Source of the DNA: JBCCFW01 sp039029535
Lineage (GTDB): Bacteria; Acidobacteriota; JBCCFW01
Direction of reading: 5' to 3'
Assembly: GCA_039029535.1 (NCBI GenBank)
Contig: JBCCFW010000002.1
Coordinates: 62,001-126,000 of the forward strand
Length of the DNA stretch: 64,000 nt
The position numbers were made by a program, and so were the translations under genes. Under the pieces are notes generated by a model. The model searched no databases and had not been told where the DNA came from. It saw only the letters and a list, made by a program, of their open reading frames with translations. This document shows, piece by piece, positions 1-8,828 of the stretch; position 1 is the stretch's first letter, and every line of letters begins with the position of its first letter.

Positions 1-467
1 GCATCCTCGATGACGACGAGCTCATGCTCCGCGGCCAGCGCCGACAACGCTGGCAAGTCGCAGGGGAGACCGCCGTGGTGCACCGGAAGCACCGCCCGCG
101 TCCGCGGCGTGATCCGAGAGGCCACCGACTCGACGGACAGGTTCAGCGTGTCGGGCTCGACGTCGGCCAGCACCGGCGTGGCGCCTGCCTGCACGAGGAC
201 GTTGACCGCAGCCACGAAGCTCAGCGGGCTCGTGACGACCTCGTCGCCCTCACCGATCCCCGCCAGCACCATCGAGAGCTGCAAGGCCGCCGTGCAGGAG
301 GACAGCGCCACGACGGTGCGACCCTCACAACGTCGGGACAGCTCGGCCTCGAGCGCCGCCGCGCGCTCGCCCGTCGTGATCCAGCCGCTGCGCAGGCAGT
401 CGACGACCGCCGCGACGTCGTCCTCCTCGATGAGCGGGGCAGAGACCGGGAGGAAGTCGTCAGCCAT
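1..467 (-). CDS. DegT/DnrJ/EryC1/StrS-family PLP aminotransferase, N-terminal part (cut by window edge)
   Basis: Reading leftwards from an ATG at 467, the frame stays open to the window edge (about 155 residues). It begins MADDFLPVSAPLIEEDD and contains the family's early motifs: the substrate-loop segment SGWITTGERAAALEAEL, a small-residue cofactor stretch (SSCTAALQLSM), EGDEVVTSPLSFVA, and a PVHHGGLPCDL segment where relatives have PVH-x-x-G. It ends in VVIEDA, which in the family precedes the PLP-contacting region. These enzymes transaminate keto-sugars for surface polysaccharide or antibiotic sugars. The catalytic lysine would lie beyond the edge, so activity cannot be judged. The start overlaps the rsmD stop by 8 nt, so it is the last visible gene of the nadB-recG-rsmD operon. 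The specific sugar substrate cannot be inferred. Confidence 0.85.
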   Translation of the reverse strand, partial: MADDFLPVSAPLIEEDDVAAVVDCLRSGWITTGERAAALEAELSRRCEGRTVVALSSCTAALQLSMVLAGIGEGDEVVTSPLSFVAAVNVLVQAGATPVLADVEPDTLNLSVESVASRITPRTRAVLPVHHGGLPCDLPALSALAAEHELVVIED

Positions 468-1053
468 CGTCAGCGGGCGACGCGTCTCCACGAGCCCGGG
501 CGTCCGCGGCCTCGCGGGTGAGCGAGAAGAAGCTCAGCACCGCGTCGCCGTGACGGACCTGTCGTTGCAGCTCGAGATCGGGCGCCTTGCGACCCGGCTT
601 CCGGTCGCGGCCGTGCTGCAACACGATGCGCGTGCCGAGGTCGACGAGCGGGCTCCGCGACAGCACTCGCAGCAGCTTGTCCATCGCCGGGTGGTCGTAG
701 GGAGGGTCGGCGAAGACGATGGGCACCGGCTCGGTGCAGCCCGGCGCGAGCTTCGCGTAGCGGAAGGCGTCGCTGTCGACGATCTCGACGTCCTCGCTCA
801 CGCCGAGCTCCAGCACGTTCTCTTCCATGACCTCGAGCGAGCGAGGGTCACGGTCGACCAGGATGGCCCGCGCTCCTCGCGACACCGCCTCGAGACCCAC
901 GCTGCCCACGCCGGCGAAGAGGTCGACGAAGGTGCCGCCGACGTCGCCGCCGAGGATGTCGAAGAGCGCTGCTCGCGTGCGCTCGCCCGTGGGGCGGAGG
1001 TGGTCGGCGCCTCGCAGGCGCCGACCGCGCAGCTCTCCGGCAACGATCCTCAT
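460..1053 (-). CDS. rsmD: 16S rRNA (guanine(966)-N2)-methyltransferase RsmD
   Basis: 197-residue SAM-dependent methyltransferase of normal RsmD length. It opens MRIVAGELRGRRL and continues with the family block RPTGERTRAALFDIL. The SAM-binding loop is VDLFAGVGSVGLEAVSRG, and the N2-guanine catalytic motif is FADPPYD around residue 120. The enzyme methylates G966 of 16S rRNA in the 30S subunit. Its ATG overlaps the recG stop in an ATGA, and its own stop lies 8 nt inside the aminotransferase gene, so translation is probably coupled through the operon. The C-terminal 20 residues are low-complexity and charged, which is not unusual. Confidence 0.93.
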   Translation of the reverse strand: MRIVAGELRGRRLRGADHLRPTGERTRAALFDILGGDVGGTFVDLFAGVGSVGLEAVSRGARAILVDRDPRSLEVMEENVLELGVSEDVEIVDSDAFRYAKLAPGCTEPVPIVFADPPYDHPAMDKLLRVLSRSPLVDLGTRIVLQHGRDRKPGRKAPDLELQRQVRHGDAVLSFFSLTREAADARARGDASPADDG

Positions 1054-3140
1054 CCCGACGCGCTCTTCTCGACCGCCGCGCCGAAGCGACGTGCTGCAGC
1101 CTGCACGAGAGGGTCGTCGGCCAGGTCCGCGTCACCCAGGGTCTCGAGGTAGGCCTTGGCGTCGTCGCGGCACTGCTGAACGAGACCGCGGTCGCGCAGC
1201 GGGTCGGCGATTCGAAAGTCGGGCAGGCCCGACTGACGGTCGCCGAAGAACTCGCCGCCGCCTCGCATGGCCATGTCCGCTTCGGCCAACTCGAAGCCGT
1301 CGTTCGTCGACACCATGAGCTCCAGTCTCTCCTGACCTTCGGGGGTGGGCCGCTTGCCCTGGAGCAGGATGCACCACGACTGCTCCCGACCGCGACCCAC
1401 CCGGCCTCGGAGCTGGTGGAGCTGGGAGAGACCGAAGCGCTCCGCGTGCTCGATGATCATGACCGTCGCGTTGGGCACGTCGATGCCGACCTCGATGACG
1501 GTGGTCGCCACGAGGATGTCGACGCGACCTGCTGCGAATTCGCGCATGACGACCTCGCGCTCCTCCGCCGGCATCTTCCCGTGGACCAGGCCCAGGGTCC
1601 GCTTCGGCAGCGCCTCCTCCAGCTCGGCCAGGCCCTGGTGCACCGTGCGCAGCTCCGTGCTCTCGCCTTCTTCGATGACCGGGAAGACGACGTAGGCCTG
1701 GCGGCCGGCCGCCGTCTCGTCAGCGAGGAAGGAGTGGATCTTCTTCCGCGCTCCCGGCTCGCGGAGCACCGTGCGCGGCGGCTTGCGACCCGGCGGCTTG
1801 TCCTCGATGACCGCCACGTCCAGGTCGCCGTGGAACGACAGGGCCAGCGTTCGGGGGATGGGGGTGGCGCTCATGGCGAGGAGGTCGGGGGAGTCGCCCT
1901 TCTGTCGGAGCAGCTCACGCTGACCGACGCCGAAGCGGTGCTGCTCGTCGATGATGACCAGCGCCAGGTCGCGGAAGACGACGTCATCCTGAATGAGCGC
2001 ATGCGTTCCCACGAGCAGGCCGAGGTCGCCTCGCTCGAGAGCGCCGAGCAAGGCCTTGCGCGGCTTGCCGGTGACCCGACCCGTCAGCAAGCCGACCTCA
2101 CGCTCGAGCCCGAGCAGCTCGCGGAAGCCACGGGCGTGCTGCTCGGCCAGGAGCTCGGTCGGCGCCATGAGGGCCGCCTGATAGCCCGACTCCACCGCCA
2201 GCAGCATGGCCAACAAGGCCACGATGGTCTTGCCGCAGCCGACGTCACCCTGGAGCAGCCTCGCCATGGGCACGTCGGACTGGAGGTCGCTCACGATGTT
2301 CTTGAAGGCCGTCCGCTGTCCGGCGGTGAGCTTGAACGGGAGCAGCGCCCGCAGGCGGTCGCCGACTTCCTTGCTGGTCGCGTAGCTGCGATGGCTCGGT
2401 CGTCGACCCAGGTTGCGTCGTCGCAGCGCGAACGAGAGCTGGAGCTGGAAGAGCTCTTCCTGACAGAAGCGTTGGTGGGCCGGCGTGGCCCTCGCGAGGA
2501 AGGCCTCCGTGTCGACCGTGGCCGGCGGGAAGTGGACGTCGCGCAAGGCCTGCTGACGCGGAGGGAGACCGTCGCGCTTCTCGAGCCCGGGCGGCAGGCT
2601 GGGCGGGAGCTCGTCGGGCAGGCCCTCCAGCAGCTCGACCAGGAGCTTGCGGAGGCCGCGAGGGGTGAAGCCGGGGAGCTTGCCGTGCACGGGCACGAGG
2701 CCGGGGTCGTTGGTCGGCGTGGCGCCGACCTCGAACTGCGGGTTGGCGAGCTGTAGCCCGCGAGACACCGGGTCGCGAGTGATGGTCCCGTGAAAGACCC
2801 CCTCGGTCCCTTGAGCGAGCGTCCCCTTGAGGTAGGGCCGGTTGAAGAAGCTCAGCCGCACCGAGCCCGTGCCGTCGTCGAGCACCGCCGAGAAGATCGT
2901 GAAGCCGCGTCGACGGGTCTTGCGGATCCCCGACTGGAGGATGCGGCCCCACACGGTCACCTTCTCGCCCTCGCGGATGTCGCGTAGCGAGCGCAGGCCG
3001 CCGCGTTCCTCGTAGCGGGTGGGGAGGTGCCAGAGGAGATCCTCGACCAGGACGATCCCCTTCTCCGCGAGCTGCTCGGCGCGCTTGGGGCCGATGCCGG
3101 GGAGCTGGTCGATGCGGTCCTCCAGCCGCGTGACCGTCAA
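1050..3140 (-). CDS. recG: ATP-dependent DNA helicase RecG
   Basis: The chosen start is the TTG at 3140, which overlaps the nadB stop as TTGA and gives 696 residues, the usual RecG size. The frame stays open far upstream, but that part is antisense-type low-complexity sequence inside nadB. The protein opens with a helix-hairpin-helix-like segment (QLPGIGPKRAEQL), then an OB-fold wedge domain. The helicase core has Walker A GDVGCGKT at about 298-305, DEQH at 398-401, the SATPIPRT motif, and a second RecA lobe with ATTVIEVGIDVP and QLRGRVGRG. RecG remodels stalled replication forks and branches Holliday junctions. Cys replaces the more common Ser in Walker A, which is compatible with function. 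Confidence 0.95.
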   Translation of the reverse strand: MTVTRLEDRIDQLPGIGPKRAEQLAEKGIVLVEDLLWHLPTRYEERGGLRSLRDIREGEKVTVWGRILQSGIRKTRRRGFTIFSAVLDDGTGSVRLSFFNRPYLKGTLAQGTEGVFHGTITRDPVSRGLQLANPQFEVGATPTNDPGLVPVHGKLPGFTPRGLRKLLVELLEGLPDELPPSLPPGLEKRDGLPPRQQALRDVHFPPATVDTEAFLARATPAHQRFCQEELFQLQLSFALRRRNLGRRPSHRSYATSKEVGDRLRALLPFKLTAGQRTAFKNIVSDLQSDVPMARLLQGDVGCGKTIVALLAMLLAVESGYQAALMAPTELLAEQHARGFRELLGLEREVGLLTGRVTGKPRKALLGALERGDLGLLVGTHALIQDDVVFRDLALVIIDEQHRFGVGQRELLRQKGDSPDLLAMSATPIPRTLALSFHGDLDVAVIEDKPPGRKPPRTVLREPGARKKIHSFLADETAAGRQAYVVFPVIEEGESTELRTVHQGLAELEEALPKRTLGLVHGKMPAEEREVVMREFAAGRVDILVATTVIEVGIDVPNATVMIIEHAERFGLSQLHQLRGRVGRGREQSWCILLQGKRPTPEGQERLELMVSTNDGFELAEADMAMRGGGEFFGDRQSGLPDFRIADPLRDRGLVQQCRDDAKAYLETLGDADLADDPLVQAAARRFGAAVEKSASG

Positions 3141-4759
3141 GCCGTCGGGCCCTCGTCGGTCACGAGCAGCGGCACCTCGCCCTCGGTCGGTCGCACGAGC
3201 ACCGTCGGTCGGGCCAACTCCGGAAGCGTGGCCGGGTGGCTGAGGTTGCAGTGCAGGCCTCGGCTCTCCTTGCGCGAGAGCGCGCTCTCGATGACGAGAC
3301 GGGAGAGGTGGGCGAGGTTGCGCAGCTCGAGGAGGTCCGGCGTGACGATGAAGCGCCAGTAGTAGTCCTTGATCTCCTCCTCGATGAGCGCGATGCGACG
3401 CTGCGCTCGTTTCAGGCGCGTGTCCGAGCGGAAGATCCCGACGTAGTTCCAGGTGAAGCGGCGGATCTCCTCCCAGGAGTGGGTGACCACCACCGTCTCG
3501 TCGGAGGGACGGGCCGCGCCGACGTCCCAGCTCGGGAGCTCCGGTCGGGCGTCGGCCTCTGGTTGAGCGAGCTCGTCGAGAGTGAGGGCCGCCGCCCGGT
3601 GGGCCATGACCGCCGCTTCGAGGAGGCTGTTGCTCGCCAGGCGGTTCGCGCAGTGCATGCCCGTGCAGGCGACCTCGCCGATGGCGAGCAGGCCGTCGAG
3701 ATCCGTGCGTCCCGAGAGGTCGGCGAGGACGCCGCCGCACTGATAGTGCGCCGCCGGCACGACGGGGATGGGCTGCTCGCCGATGCGGATGCCGAGCTCG
3801 GCGCAGCGCTCGTGGATGGTGGGGAAGCGCTCGCGGAGGAAGCCGTCGTCGTGCCGGGTGACGTCGAGGTACACGCAGTCCTCGCCGCTCTCCTTCATGT
3901 GGCGGTCGATGGCGCGAGCGACGATGTCGCGGGGGGCGAGGTCTCCCTGGGGGTGCTGACCCTCCATGAGCCGACCTCCATCGCCCTTGAGCAGGATGCC
4001 TCCCTCGCCACGCACGGCCTCCGAGATAAGGAAGGACTTCGCGTGTGGGTGGTAGAGGCAGGTCGGGTGGAACTGGCAGAACTCGAGGTTGGCGACCCGA
4101 CAGCCGGCGCGGTAGGCCATGGCCACGCCGTCACCGGAGGAGACGTCGTCGTTGGTCGTGTAGAGATAGACCTTGCCCGAGCCGCCGGTGGCGAGGATGG
4201 TCCGGCGGGCACCGAACGACTCGATGACCCCGGTGGTCGAGTGGAGGACGAAGGCGCCCAGGCAACGGGACCGACCCTGCTCGCGTCGCTCCACGATGAG
4301 GTCCACCGCGAAGTGATCGGGGAGCAGGCGGATGCGCGGGTGCTCCTCCACGGCACGAAGCACCGCCTCGTGGATGCTCGCCCCGGTGTGGTCGCCGGCG
4401 TGGACGATGCGGCGTCGACCGTGGCCACCCTCGCGGCCCAGGTCGGGCGCGGACCCGCCCGAGAACTCGACGCCCAGGGCCTGGAGGTCGGAGATGACCG
4501 CGGCGCCCTCGGCACAGGTCGCGCGCACGATGCTCTCGTCGCAGAGACCGGCGCCGGCGCGGAGGGTGTCCTCGACGTGGAGGTCGACCGAGTCGTCCGC
4601 GTCCAGGACGGCCGAGATCCCTCCCTGGGCCCAGGCGGTGGAGCCCCGGGACGGACCCTTCTTGGTGAGCACGATCACGTCGGCCCGCTCGGCGATCGTG
4701 AGGGCACAGCGGAGACCCGCGAGCCCGGAACCAATGACGAGGACGTCGCTCTCAGTCAT
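3137..4759 (-). CDS. nadB: L-aspartate oxidase NadB
   Basis: 540-residue flavoprotein of the succinate dehydrogenase/fumarate reductase flavoprotein family. It oxidises L-aspartate to iminoaspartate, the first step of de novo NAD synthesis. The N-terminal FAD-binding motif is VIGSGLAGL, followed by the STAWAQGGISAV segment that contacts flavin and substrate. The capping domain and the C-terminal helical domain (RRIALIEEEI) are present, so the gene is full length. The ATG at 4759 lies 33 nt from the divergent mazG start, so the two share a very short promoter region. It is the first gene of the recG operon. No nadA or nadC is visible here. Confidence 0.95.
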   Translation of the reverse strand: MTESDVLVIGSGLAGLRCALTIAERADVIVLTKKGPSRGSTAWAQGGISAVLDADDSVDLHVEDTLRAGAGLCDESIVRATCAEGAAVISDLQALGVEFSGGSAPDLGREGGHGRRRIVHAGDHTGASIHEAVLRAVEEHPRIRLLPDHFAVDLIVERREQGRSRCLGAFVLHSTTGVIESFGARRTILATGGSGKVYLYTTNDDVSSGDGVAMAYRAGCRVANLEFCQFHPTCLYHPHAKSFLISEAVRGEGGILLKGDGGRLMEGQHPQGDLAPRDIVARAIDRHMKESGEDCVYLDVTRHDDGFLRERFPTIHERCAELGIRIGEQPIPVVPAAHYQCGGVLADLSGRTDLDGLLAIGEVACTGMHCANRLASNSLLEAAVMAHRAAALTLDELAQPEADARPELPSWDVGAARPSDETVVVTHSWEEIRRFTWNYVGIFRSDTRLKRAQRRIALIEEEIKDYYWRFIVTPDLLELRNLAHLSRLVIESALSRKESRGLHCNLSHPATLPELARPTVLVRPTEGEVPLLVTDEGPTA

Positions 4760-4792
4760 GATTCGGCGAGGTTATCGCAAGGAGCTTCCAGC

Positions 4793-5614
4793 ATGAGCGA
4801 GCAGCGCGTCACCGGTCAGGTCGACCACTTCCGTAGCCTGGTCACCGTCATGACCCGTCTCCGCGATCCCGGGGGCTGTCCCTGGGATCGCGAGCAGGAC
4901 CACCGCAGCCTCATCCGCTACCTCATCGAGGAGGCCTACGAGGTGGTCGACGCCATCGAGCAGGGGGACGACGAAGCCCTCGCCGACGAGCTGGGAGACC
5001 TGCTCCTCCAGGTGGTCTTCCACGCCGAGATCGCCCGCTCGGAGGAGCGCTTCGACATCGACCGCGTGTGCCGAGGCATCGTCGACAAGCTGGTCCGACG
5101 TCATCCGCACGTGTTCGGCCAGGAGAGCGCCGAGACCGCGGCCGACGTCGAGAACCGCTGGGAGAAGATCAAGGCCGAGGAGAAGAGCGCCAAGGGCGAT
5201 CGCTCCGGCGTGCTCGACGGCGTGCCCCGGCACCTGCCCGCCCTCGCCAAGGCCCAGCGGCTCACCGAGAAGGCCGGCAAGGTCGGTTTCGACTGGCCCG
5301 ACGTCGGCGGCGTGCTCGCGAAGATGCGCGAGGAGCTGACCGAGCTCGAGGAGGCCGTCTCCTCCGACGACACCGAGGCCGCGCGCGCCGAGTTTGGCGA
5401 CCTGCTCTTCGTCATGGCCAACATGGCGCGGCACCTCGACATCGACGCCGAGACCGCCTTGCAGGGGACCAACGCCAAGTTCGTCCGTCGCTTCCGCGGC
5501 GTGGAGGCCAAGCTGGCCGAGCAGGGTCAGAGCCCCGTCGATCAGCCTCTCGAGGAGCTGGACCGCCTGTGGAATCAGGTCAAGGCGGAGGAGGAGGAGC
5601 CTCCGAGCCCTTGA
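4793..5614 (+). CDS. mazG: Nucleoside triphosphate pyrophosphohydrolase MazG
   Basis: 273 residues from an ATG at 4793 with an AAGGAG ribosome-binding site 8 nt upstream. Two tandem MazG domains are visible. The first holds GGCPWDREQDHRSL, EEAYEVVDAI and ELGDLLLQVVFHA. The second holds REELTELEEA and EFGDLLFVMANMARH. The paired EExxE / ExxD residues coordinate Mg2+. MazG hydrolyses non-canonical and other NTPs to NMPs and pyrophosphate, a house-cleaning and starvation-response role. It is divergent from nadB, and its 3' end overlaps the convergent UnbV gene by 35 nt. Confidence 0.95.
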   Translation: MSEQRVTGQVDHFRSLVTVMTRLRDPGGCPWDREQDHRSLIRYLIEEAYEVVDAIEQGDDEALADELGDLLLQVVFHAEIARSEERFDIDRVCRGIVDKLVRRHPHVFGQESAETAADVENRWEKIKAEEKSAKGDRSGVLDGVPRHLPALAKAQRLTEKAGKVGFDWPDVGGVLAKMREELTELEEAVSSDDTEAARAEFGDLLFVMANMARHLDIDAETALQGTNAKFVRRFRGVEAKLAEQGQSPVDQPLEELDRLWNQVKAEEEEPPSP

Positions 5615-7367
5615 TCCCACCCGGGGGGAGGCCGGCCAGCGCGCGGGGACCCGGCTCGCCGCTCGTCTCGCTGACGGGGCTGCCCTTGCCCTCCACGAGC
5701 CGGTGAGGACCGGGACCGGCGAGTCCGGCGAAGTGCTCGCGATGACCTGAGGGCCAGGCGACTCGCACGACCGCTGGTCGGGTCGGACGGGGGAGGTGGA
5801 GGAGTGAGCTGCCCTGGCTTTGGTAGGAGCGGGCCGCCCGCACCTCACGCTCGAGCACCACGCCGTCCTCGGCTTCGAGGAGAGACACCCACGCGCCTTG
5901 GGCGCCGGCCTGCGTGCGGGTGGCCGTCAGCGCGAGGGTGAGGGCGGGGCGACGGCCGGTGGCGTCGTTGCGATAGAGACGAGCGGGTCCGTCGTTGAGC
6001 GTCACCACGAGGTCGGGGTCGCCGTCGCCGTCGAGGTCGCCGCTGGCGAGTCCCCGGCTCACGTCGGTCTTCGCGCCGAAGCCGCCAGCGAGCGGTGGGA
6101 CGAGCCGGAAGCCGCCCTGGCCGTCGCCGAGCAGGAGCTGATCGGCCTGGGCGTGGGTGAGGTCGGAGCGGAAGCTCGTGATGTTGTCGATGACGTGACC
6201 GTTGGCGATGGCCAGGTCGAGCCGACCGTCGAGGTCGAAGTCGGTGAGCTCGACCCCGAAGCCGACCAGGCCGGCCGACACCGTGATCAGCCCGGCGCGC
6301 GCGCTGTGGTCACGGAAGCGCCCGGGGGTGTCCTGGCTCCAGAGCGTGTTGGACTGGAGGTCGAGGTGGGTCATGACGACGTCGGGCCGACCGTTCCCGT
6401 CGACGTCGCCCGAGTCCACGCCCATGCCGGCCTCGGCGCGACCGTCCTCGTTCAGCGCGAGCCCCCAGGCGAGACCCCGCTCGCGGAAGCGACCGCTGCC
6501 GTCGTTCTCCCAGGCGTGGTTGGCGCTGCCGTCGTTGGCGACGACCAGCTCGAGGTCGCCGTCGCGGTCGAGGTCGCTGGCGAGGAGACCCAGGCCATAG
6601 CCGCGGCGGGCGTCGAGCCCGGCCTCGGTCGAGACCTCCACGAAGCCGCCGTCACCGTCGCCGCGGTAGAGACGATCCGAGACCGGGCGGTGGGCGTCGG
6701 GGGTGCAGTAGGCCCGCTCGCCGGTCCCGACGTCGCCGCAGAAGGGGCGTTGCTGGTCCTCGCTCCAGTCGACGTAATCGACCACGGCCAGGTCGAGATC
6801 GCCGTCGCCGTCGGCGTCGAGGAAGCTGCACGACGACGCGAAGCCGTCGGAGCCGGGGAGAGCTCGGCCGGTGCTCGGGCGACCCTTCTCGGTGAGGAGG
6901 AGGAGGTCCGGCCCGACCTGGGCGACGACGAGGTCCGGGTCGCCGTCACCATCGACGTCGCCGTGGCAGGCGCCCATGCCCAGGCCGGTGGGGAGGGCCG
7001 GGCCGTTCGTGGCCGACGTGAAGCGCCACGTGCCGCCGTTGAGCCAGAGCTCATCGGGAGCGATGGACGTGGGGGGCGTGGCCACGTCGGCGGTCTCGGG
7101 CGGCGCCGGTGCGGCCGGTGCACCCTGCACGAAGTAGAGGTCGAGGTCGCCGTCGACGTCGATGTCGAGGAGAGCGAGGCCCGAGCCCATGGTCTCGGGA
7201 AGGAGCTTCTCGGGGCTGCGGTGGGCGTGGTGACGGAAGCGCACGCCCGAGCTCGTCGTGACGTCGGCCAGGAGGGGCTCCGCAGGGGGCAGCGGGGAGG
7301 CCGCCGACGTGCCTGGGGACGGCGGTCCCAGGACCAGCGAGAGCGCGAGGAAGGGGGCGAAGGTCAC
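5580..7367 (-). CDS. Secreted CRTAC1-family FG-GAP/VCBS protein with C-terminal ASPIC/UnbV domain
   Basis: 595 residues from a GTG at 7367. A signal peptide of about 22 residues (MTFAPFLALSLVLGPPSPG) is followed by SSGVRFRHHAHRSPEKLLPE, the standard opening of UnbV/CRTAC1 proteins. Repeated calcium-binding blades follow, of the type DxDGDGDPDLVV and DLDRDGDLELVVANDG, forming an integrin-like beta-propeller. The C-terminus has the ASPIC/UnbV signature YQSQGSSLLHL and VRVAWPSGHREHF. Such proteins are exported and probably bind carbohydrate or other surface ligands; the ligand is unknown. The gene's 3' end overlaps mazG by 35 nt in convergent orientation. Confidence 0.88.
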   Translation of the reverse strand: MTFAPFLALSLVLGPPSPGTSAASPLPPAEPLLADVTTSSGVRFRHHAHRSPEKLLPETMGSGLALLDIDVDGDLDLYFVQGAPAAPAPPETADVATPPTSIAPDELWLNGGTWRFTSATNGPALPTGLGMGACHGDVDGDGDPDLVVAQVGPDLLLLTEKGRPSTGRALPGSDGFASSCSFLDADGDGDLDLAVVDYVDWSEDQQRPFCGDVGTGERAYCTPDAHRPVSDRLYRGDGDGGFVEVSTEAGLDARRGYGLGLLASDLDRDGDLELVVANDGSANHAWENDGSGRFRERGLAWGLALNEDGRAEAGMGVDSGDVDGNGRPDVVMTHLDLQSNTLWSQDTPGRFRDHSARAGLITVSAGLVGFGVELTDFDLDGRLDLAIANGHVIDNITSFRSDLTHAQADQLLLGDGQGGFRLVPPLAGGFGAKTDVSRGLASGDLDGDGDPDLVVTLNDGPARLYRNDATGRRPALTLALTATRTQAGAQGAWVSLLEAEDGVVLEREVRAARSYQSQGSSLLHLPRPTRPAVVRVAWPSGHREHFAGLAGPGPHRLVEGKGSPVSETSGEPGPRALAGLPPGGIKGSEAPPPPP

Positions 7368-7540
7368 GGAATGAGCGCAGCCGGAACGGGTCCGCGTTCT
7401 GGGTTAGGATCGCGGACCCATTCGGTTGGATGTCGCGGAGGGCGGCAAGACAAGCATGCACTCGTGGCGAGAGGCCGGGACACCTCGGGAGCTGACCCGA
7501 GGTCGACGCACCGGCCGCGATCGCACTCCGGAGAGCGCTC

Positions 7541-8608
7541 ATGGCAGCAGGCAAGGTCGTTCACGTCGTCGGCACCGGAACCATCGGTGAGCCCCTCATC
7601 GGGCTGTTCTGCAGCTTCCGCGAGCAGCTCGGCATCGGCGAGGTCACGTTCCACAAGCGCAGCCCCATTCTCACTGATCGGGCCCGCATCAAGTCGATGA
7701 TCTCGAAGGGGGCGAAGCTCGCCGTCGACGAGCACCTCCGCGACGACTTCTCCGCCATGGGGCACGAGCCGAGCTTCACCCACGAGGAGGCCCTCGATCG
7801 GGCGGACGTCGTCATCGACTGCACGCCCTCCGGCAGCGGCCTGCGTCACAAGACGGAGCTCTACGAGCCGCGGCTCGCGCCGGGTCGGGGCTTCCTCGCT
7901 CAGGGCAGCGAGTTCGGCTTCGGCAAGATGTACGCGCGCGGCATCAACGACGCCGCGCTGGTGCCCGGTGAGGACCAGTTCCTCCACATCGTTTCGTGCA
8001 ACACGCACAACCTCTCGGTGCTCATCCAGTCGCTGGCGATCGAGTCCGGCAAGGGGCTCGAGGAGGCGCGATTCACCTGCATGCGTCGGGCCAACGACAT
8101 CAGCCAGACCGGCTCGTTCGTGCCCGCGCCCCAGGTCGGCAAGCACGGTGATCCGATCTTCGGCACCCATCACGCCCGCGATGCTCACCACCTCTTCCAG
8201 ACGCTCGGCAAGGACATGAGGATGTTCTCGTCGGCGATCAAGCTCAACACGCAGTACATGCACGCGGTGCACTTCTCGCTGAAGCTGCAGGACACGATCA
8301 CGGCCGAGGAGGCCATCGAGCTGCTCGGCGGCAACGACCACATCGCGCTGACCCAGAAGAACAGCTCCAACGTCGTCTTCTCCTTCGGTCGCGACCAGGG
8401 GCACTACGGCCGCATCCTCAACGTGGCGGTGGTCGTCGTTCCCTCGCTGACCGTTCGTGACGAGCGCGAGGTGGTGGGCTTCTGCTTCACTCCTCAGGAC
8501 GGCAACTCGCTGCTCTCCTCGATCGCGGCGACCTGCTGGTTCCTCGACCCCGAGACCTACGTCGAGCGGATCCAGTGCCTCTCCGGCCTCTTCTTCGACG
8601 AAGTCTAG
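7541..8608 (+). CDS. Archaeal-type (type II) glyceraldehyde-3-phosphate dehydrogenase homologue
   Basis: 355 residues from an ATG at 7541 preceded by CGGAGAG. An N-terminal Rossmann nucleotide motif GTGTIG (11-16) is followed by a basic HKRSP after the second strand, which would favour a phosphate-bearing cofactor. Then come ADVVIDCTPSGSG, a catalytic-type cysteine in VSCNTHN (Cys153), RRANDISQTG, and a His-rich GTHHARDAHH block near 208-217. These line up in order with the archaeal GAPDH motifs SCNTT, RRAxDPND and SHHGPD. YMHAVHFSLKL matches the archaeal HVHSIMVEL strand. The family oxidises glyceraldehyde-3-phosphate in glycolysis. Assignment is by motif order only, and a different aldehyde or semialdehyde substrate is possible. 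The TAG stop lies in the left arm of the adjacent palindrome. Confidence 0.72.
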   Translation: MAAGKVVHVVGTGTIGEPLIGLFCSFREQLGIGEVTFHKRSPILTDRARIKSMISKGAKLAVDEHLRDDFSAMGHEPSFTHEEALDRADVVIDCTPSGSGLRHKTELYEPRLAPGRGFLAQGSEFGFGKMYARGINDAALVPGEDQFLHIVSCNTHNLSVLIQSLAIESGKGLEEARFTCMRRANDISQTGSFVPAPQVGKHGDPIFGTHHARDAHHLFQTLGKDMRMFSSAIKLNTQYMHAVHFSLKLQDTITAEEAIELLGGNDHIALTQKNSSNVVFSFGRDQGHYGRILNVAVVVVPSLTVRDEREVVGFCFTPQDGNSLLSSIAATCWFLDPETYVERIQCLSGLFFDEV

Positions 8609-8799
8609 GCCTGGACAATTCATGAGTCTCCTGCTGCGTGACCAGATCTGCTGCCTGCGAAGGGCGTACTCGCTCCTCGGTCCTCAACGCACTACTCAAG
8701 TGCGCCTCCGGGCCTCGAAGCTACGTTCGCCCTTCTCGGCTAGCGTCTCCGGCCACTCGCTACGAAGACTCACGAACAGTCCAGGCTAGGCCCGTCTTC
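8600..8799. repeat. Long imperfect palindrome (about 200 nt hairpin)
   Basis: The intergenic region after the GAPDH-like gene folds back on itself along almost its full length. Outer arms: 8606-8629 (TAGGCCTGGACAATTCATGA...) pairs with 8766-8787 (GACTCACGAACAGTCCAGGC...) with few mismatches. Inner arms: GAAGGGCGTAC at 8659-8669 pairs with GTTCGCCCTTC at 8725-8735. The apex is CGCAC-TACTCAA-GTGCG near 8688-8704. The stop codon of the upstream gene lies in the left arm, and the GTG of the EAL gene is about 30 nt beyond the right arm. No credible protein is encoded. It could be a structured 3' UTR or ncRNA, a very long terminator, or a decayed MITE-like element. Confidence 0.75.
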
Positions 8800-8828
8800 T
8801 TCAATGCACACTCGATGAGCCGCGGCCG

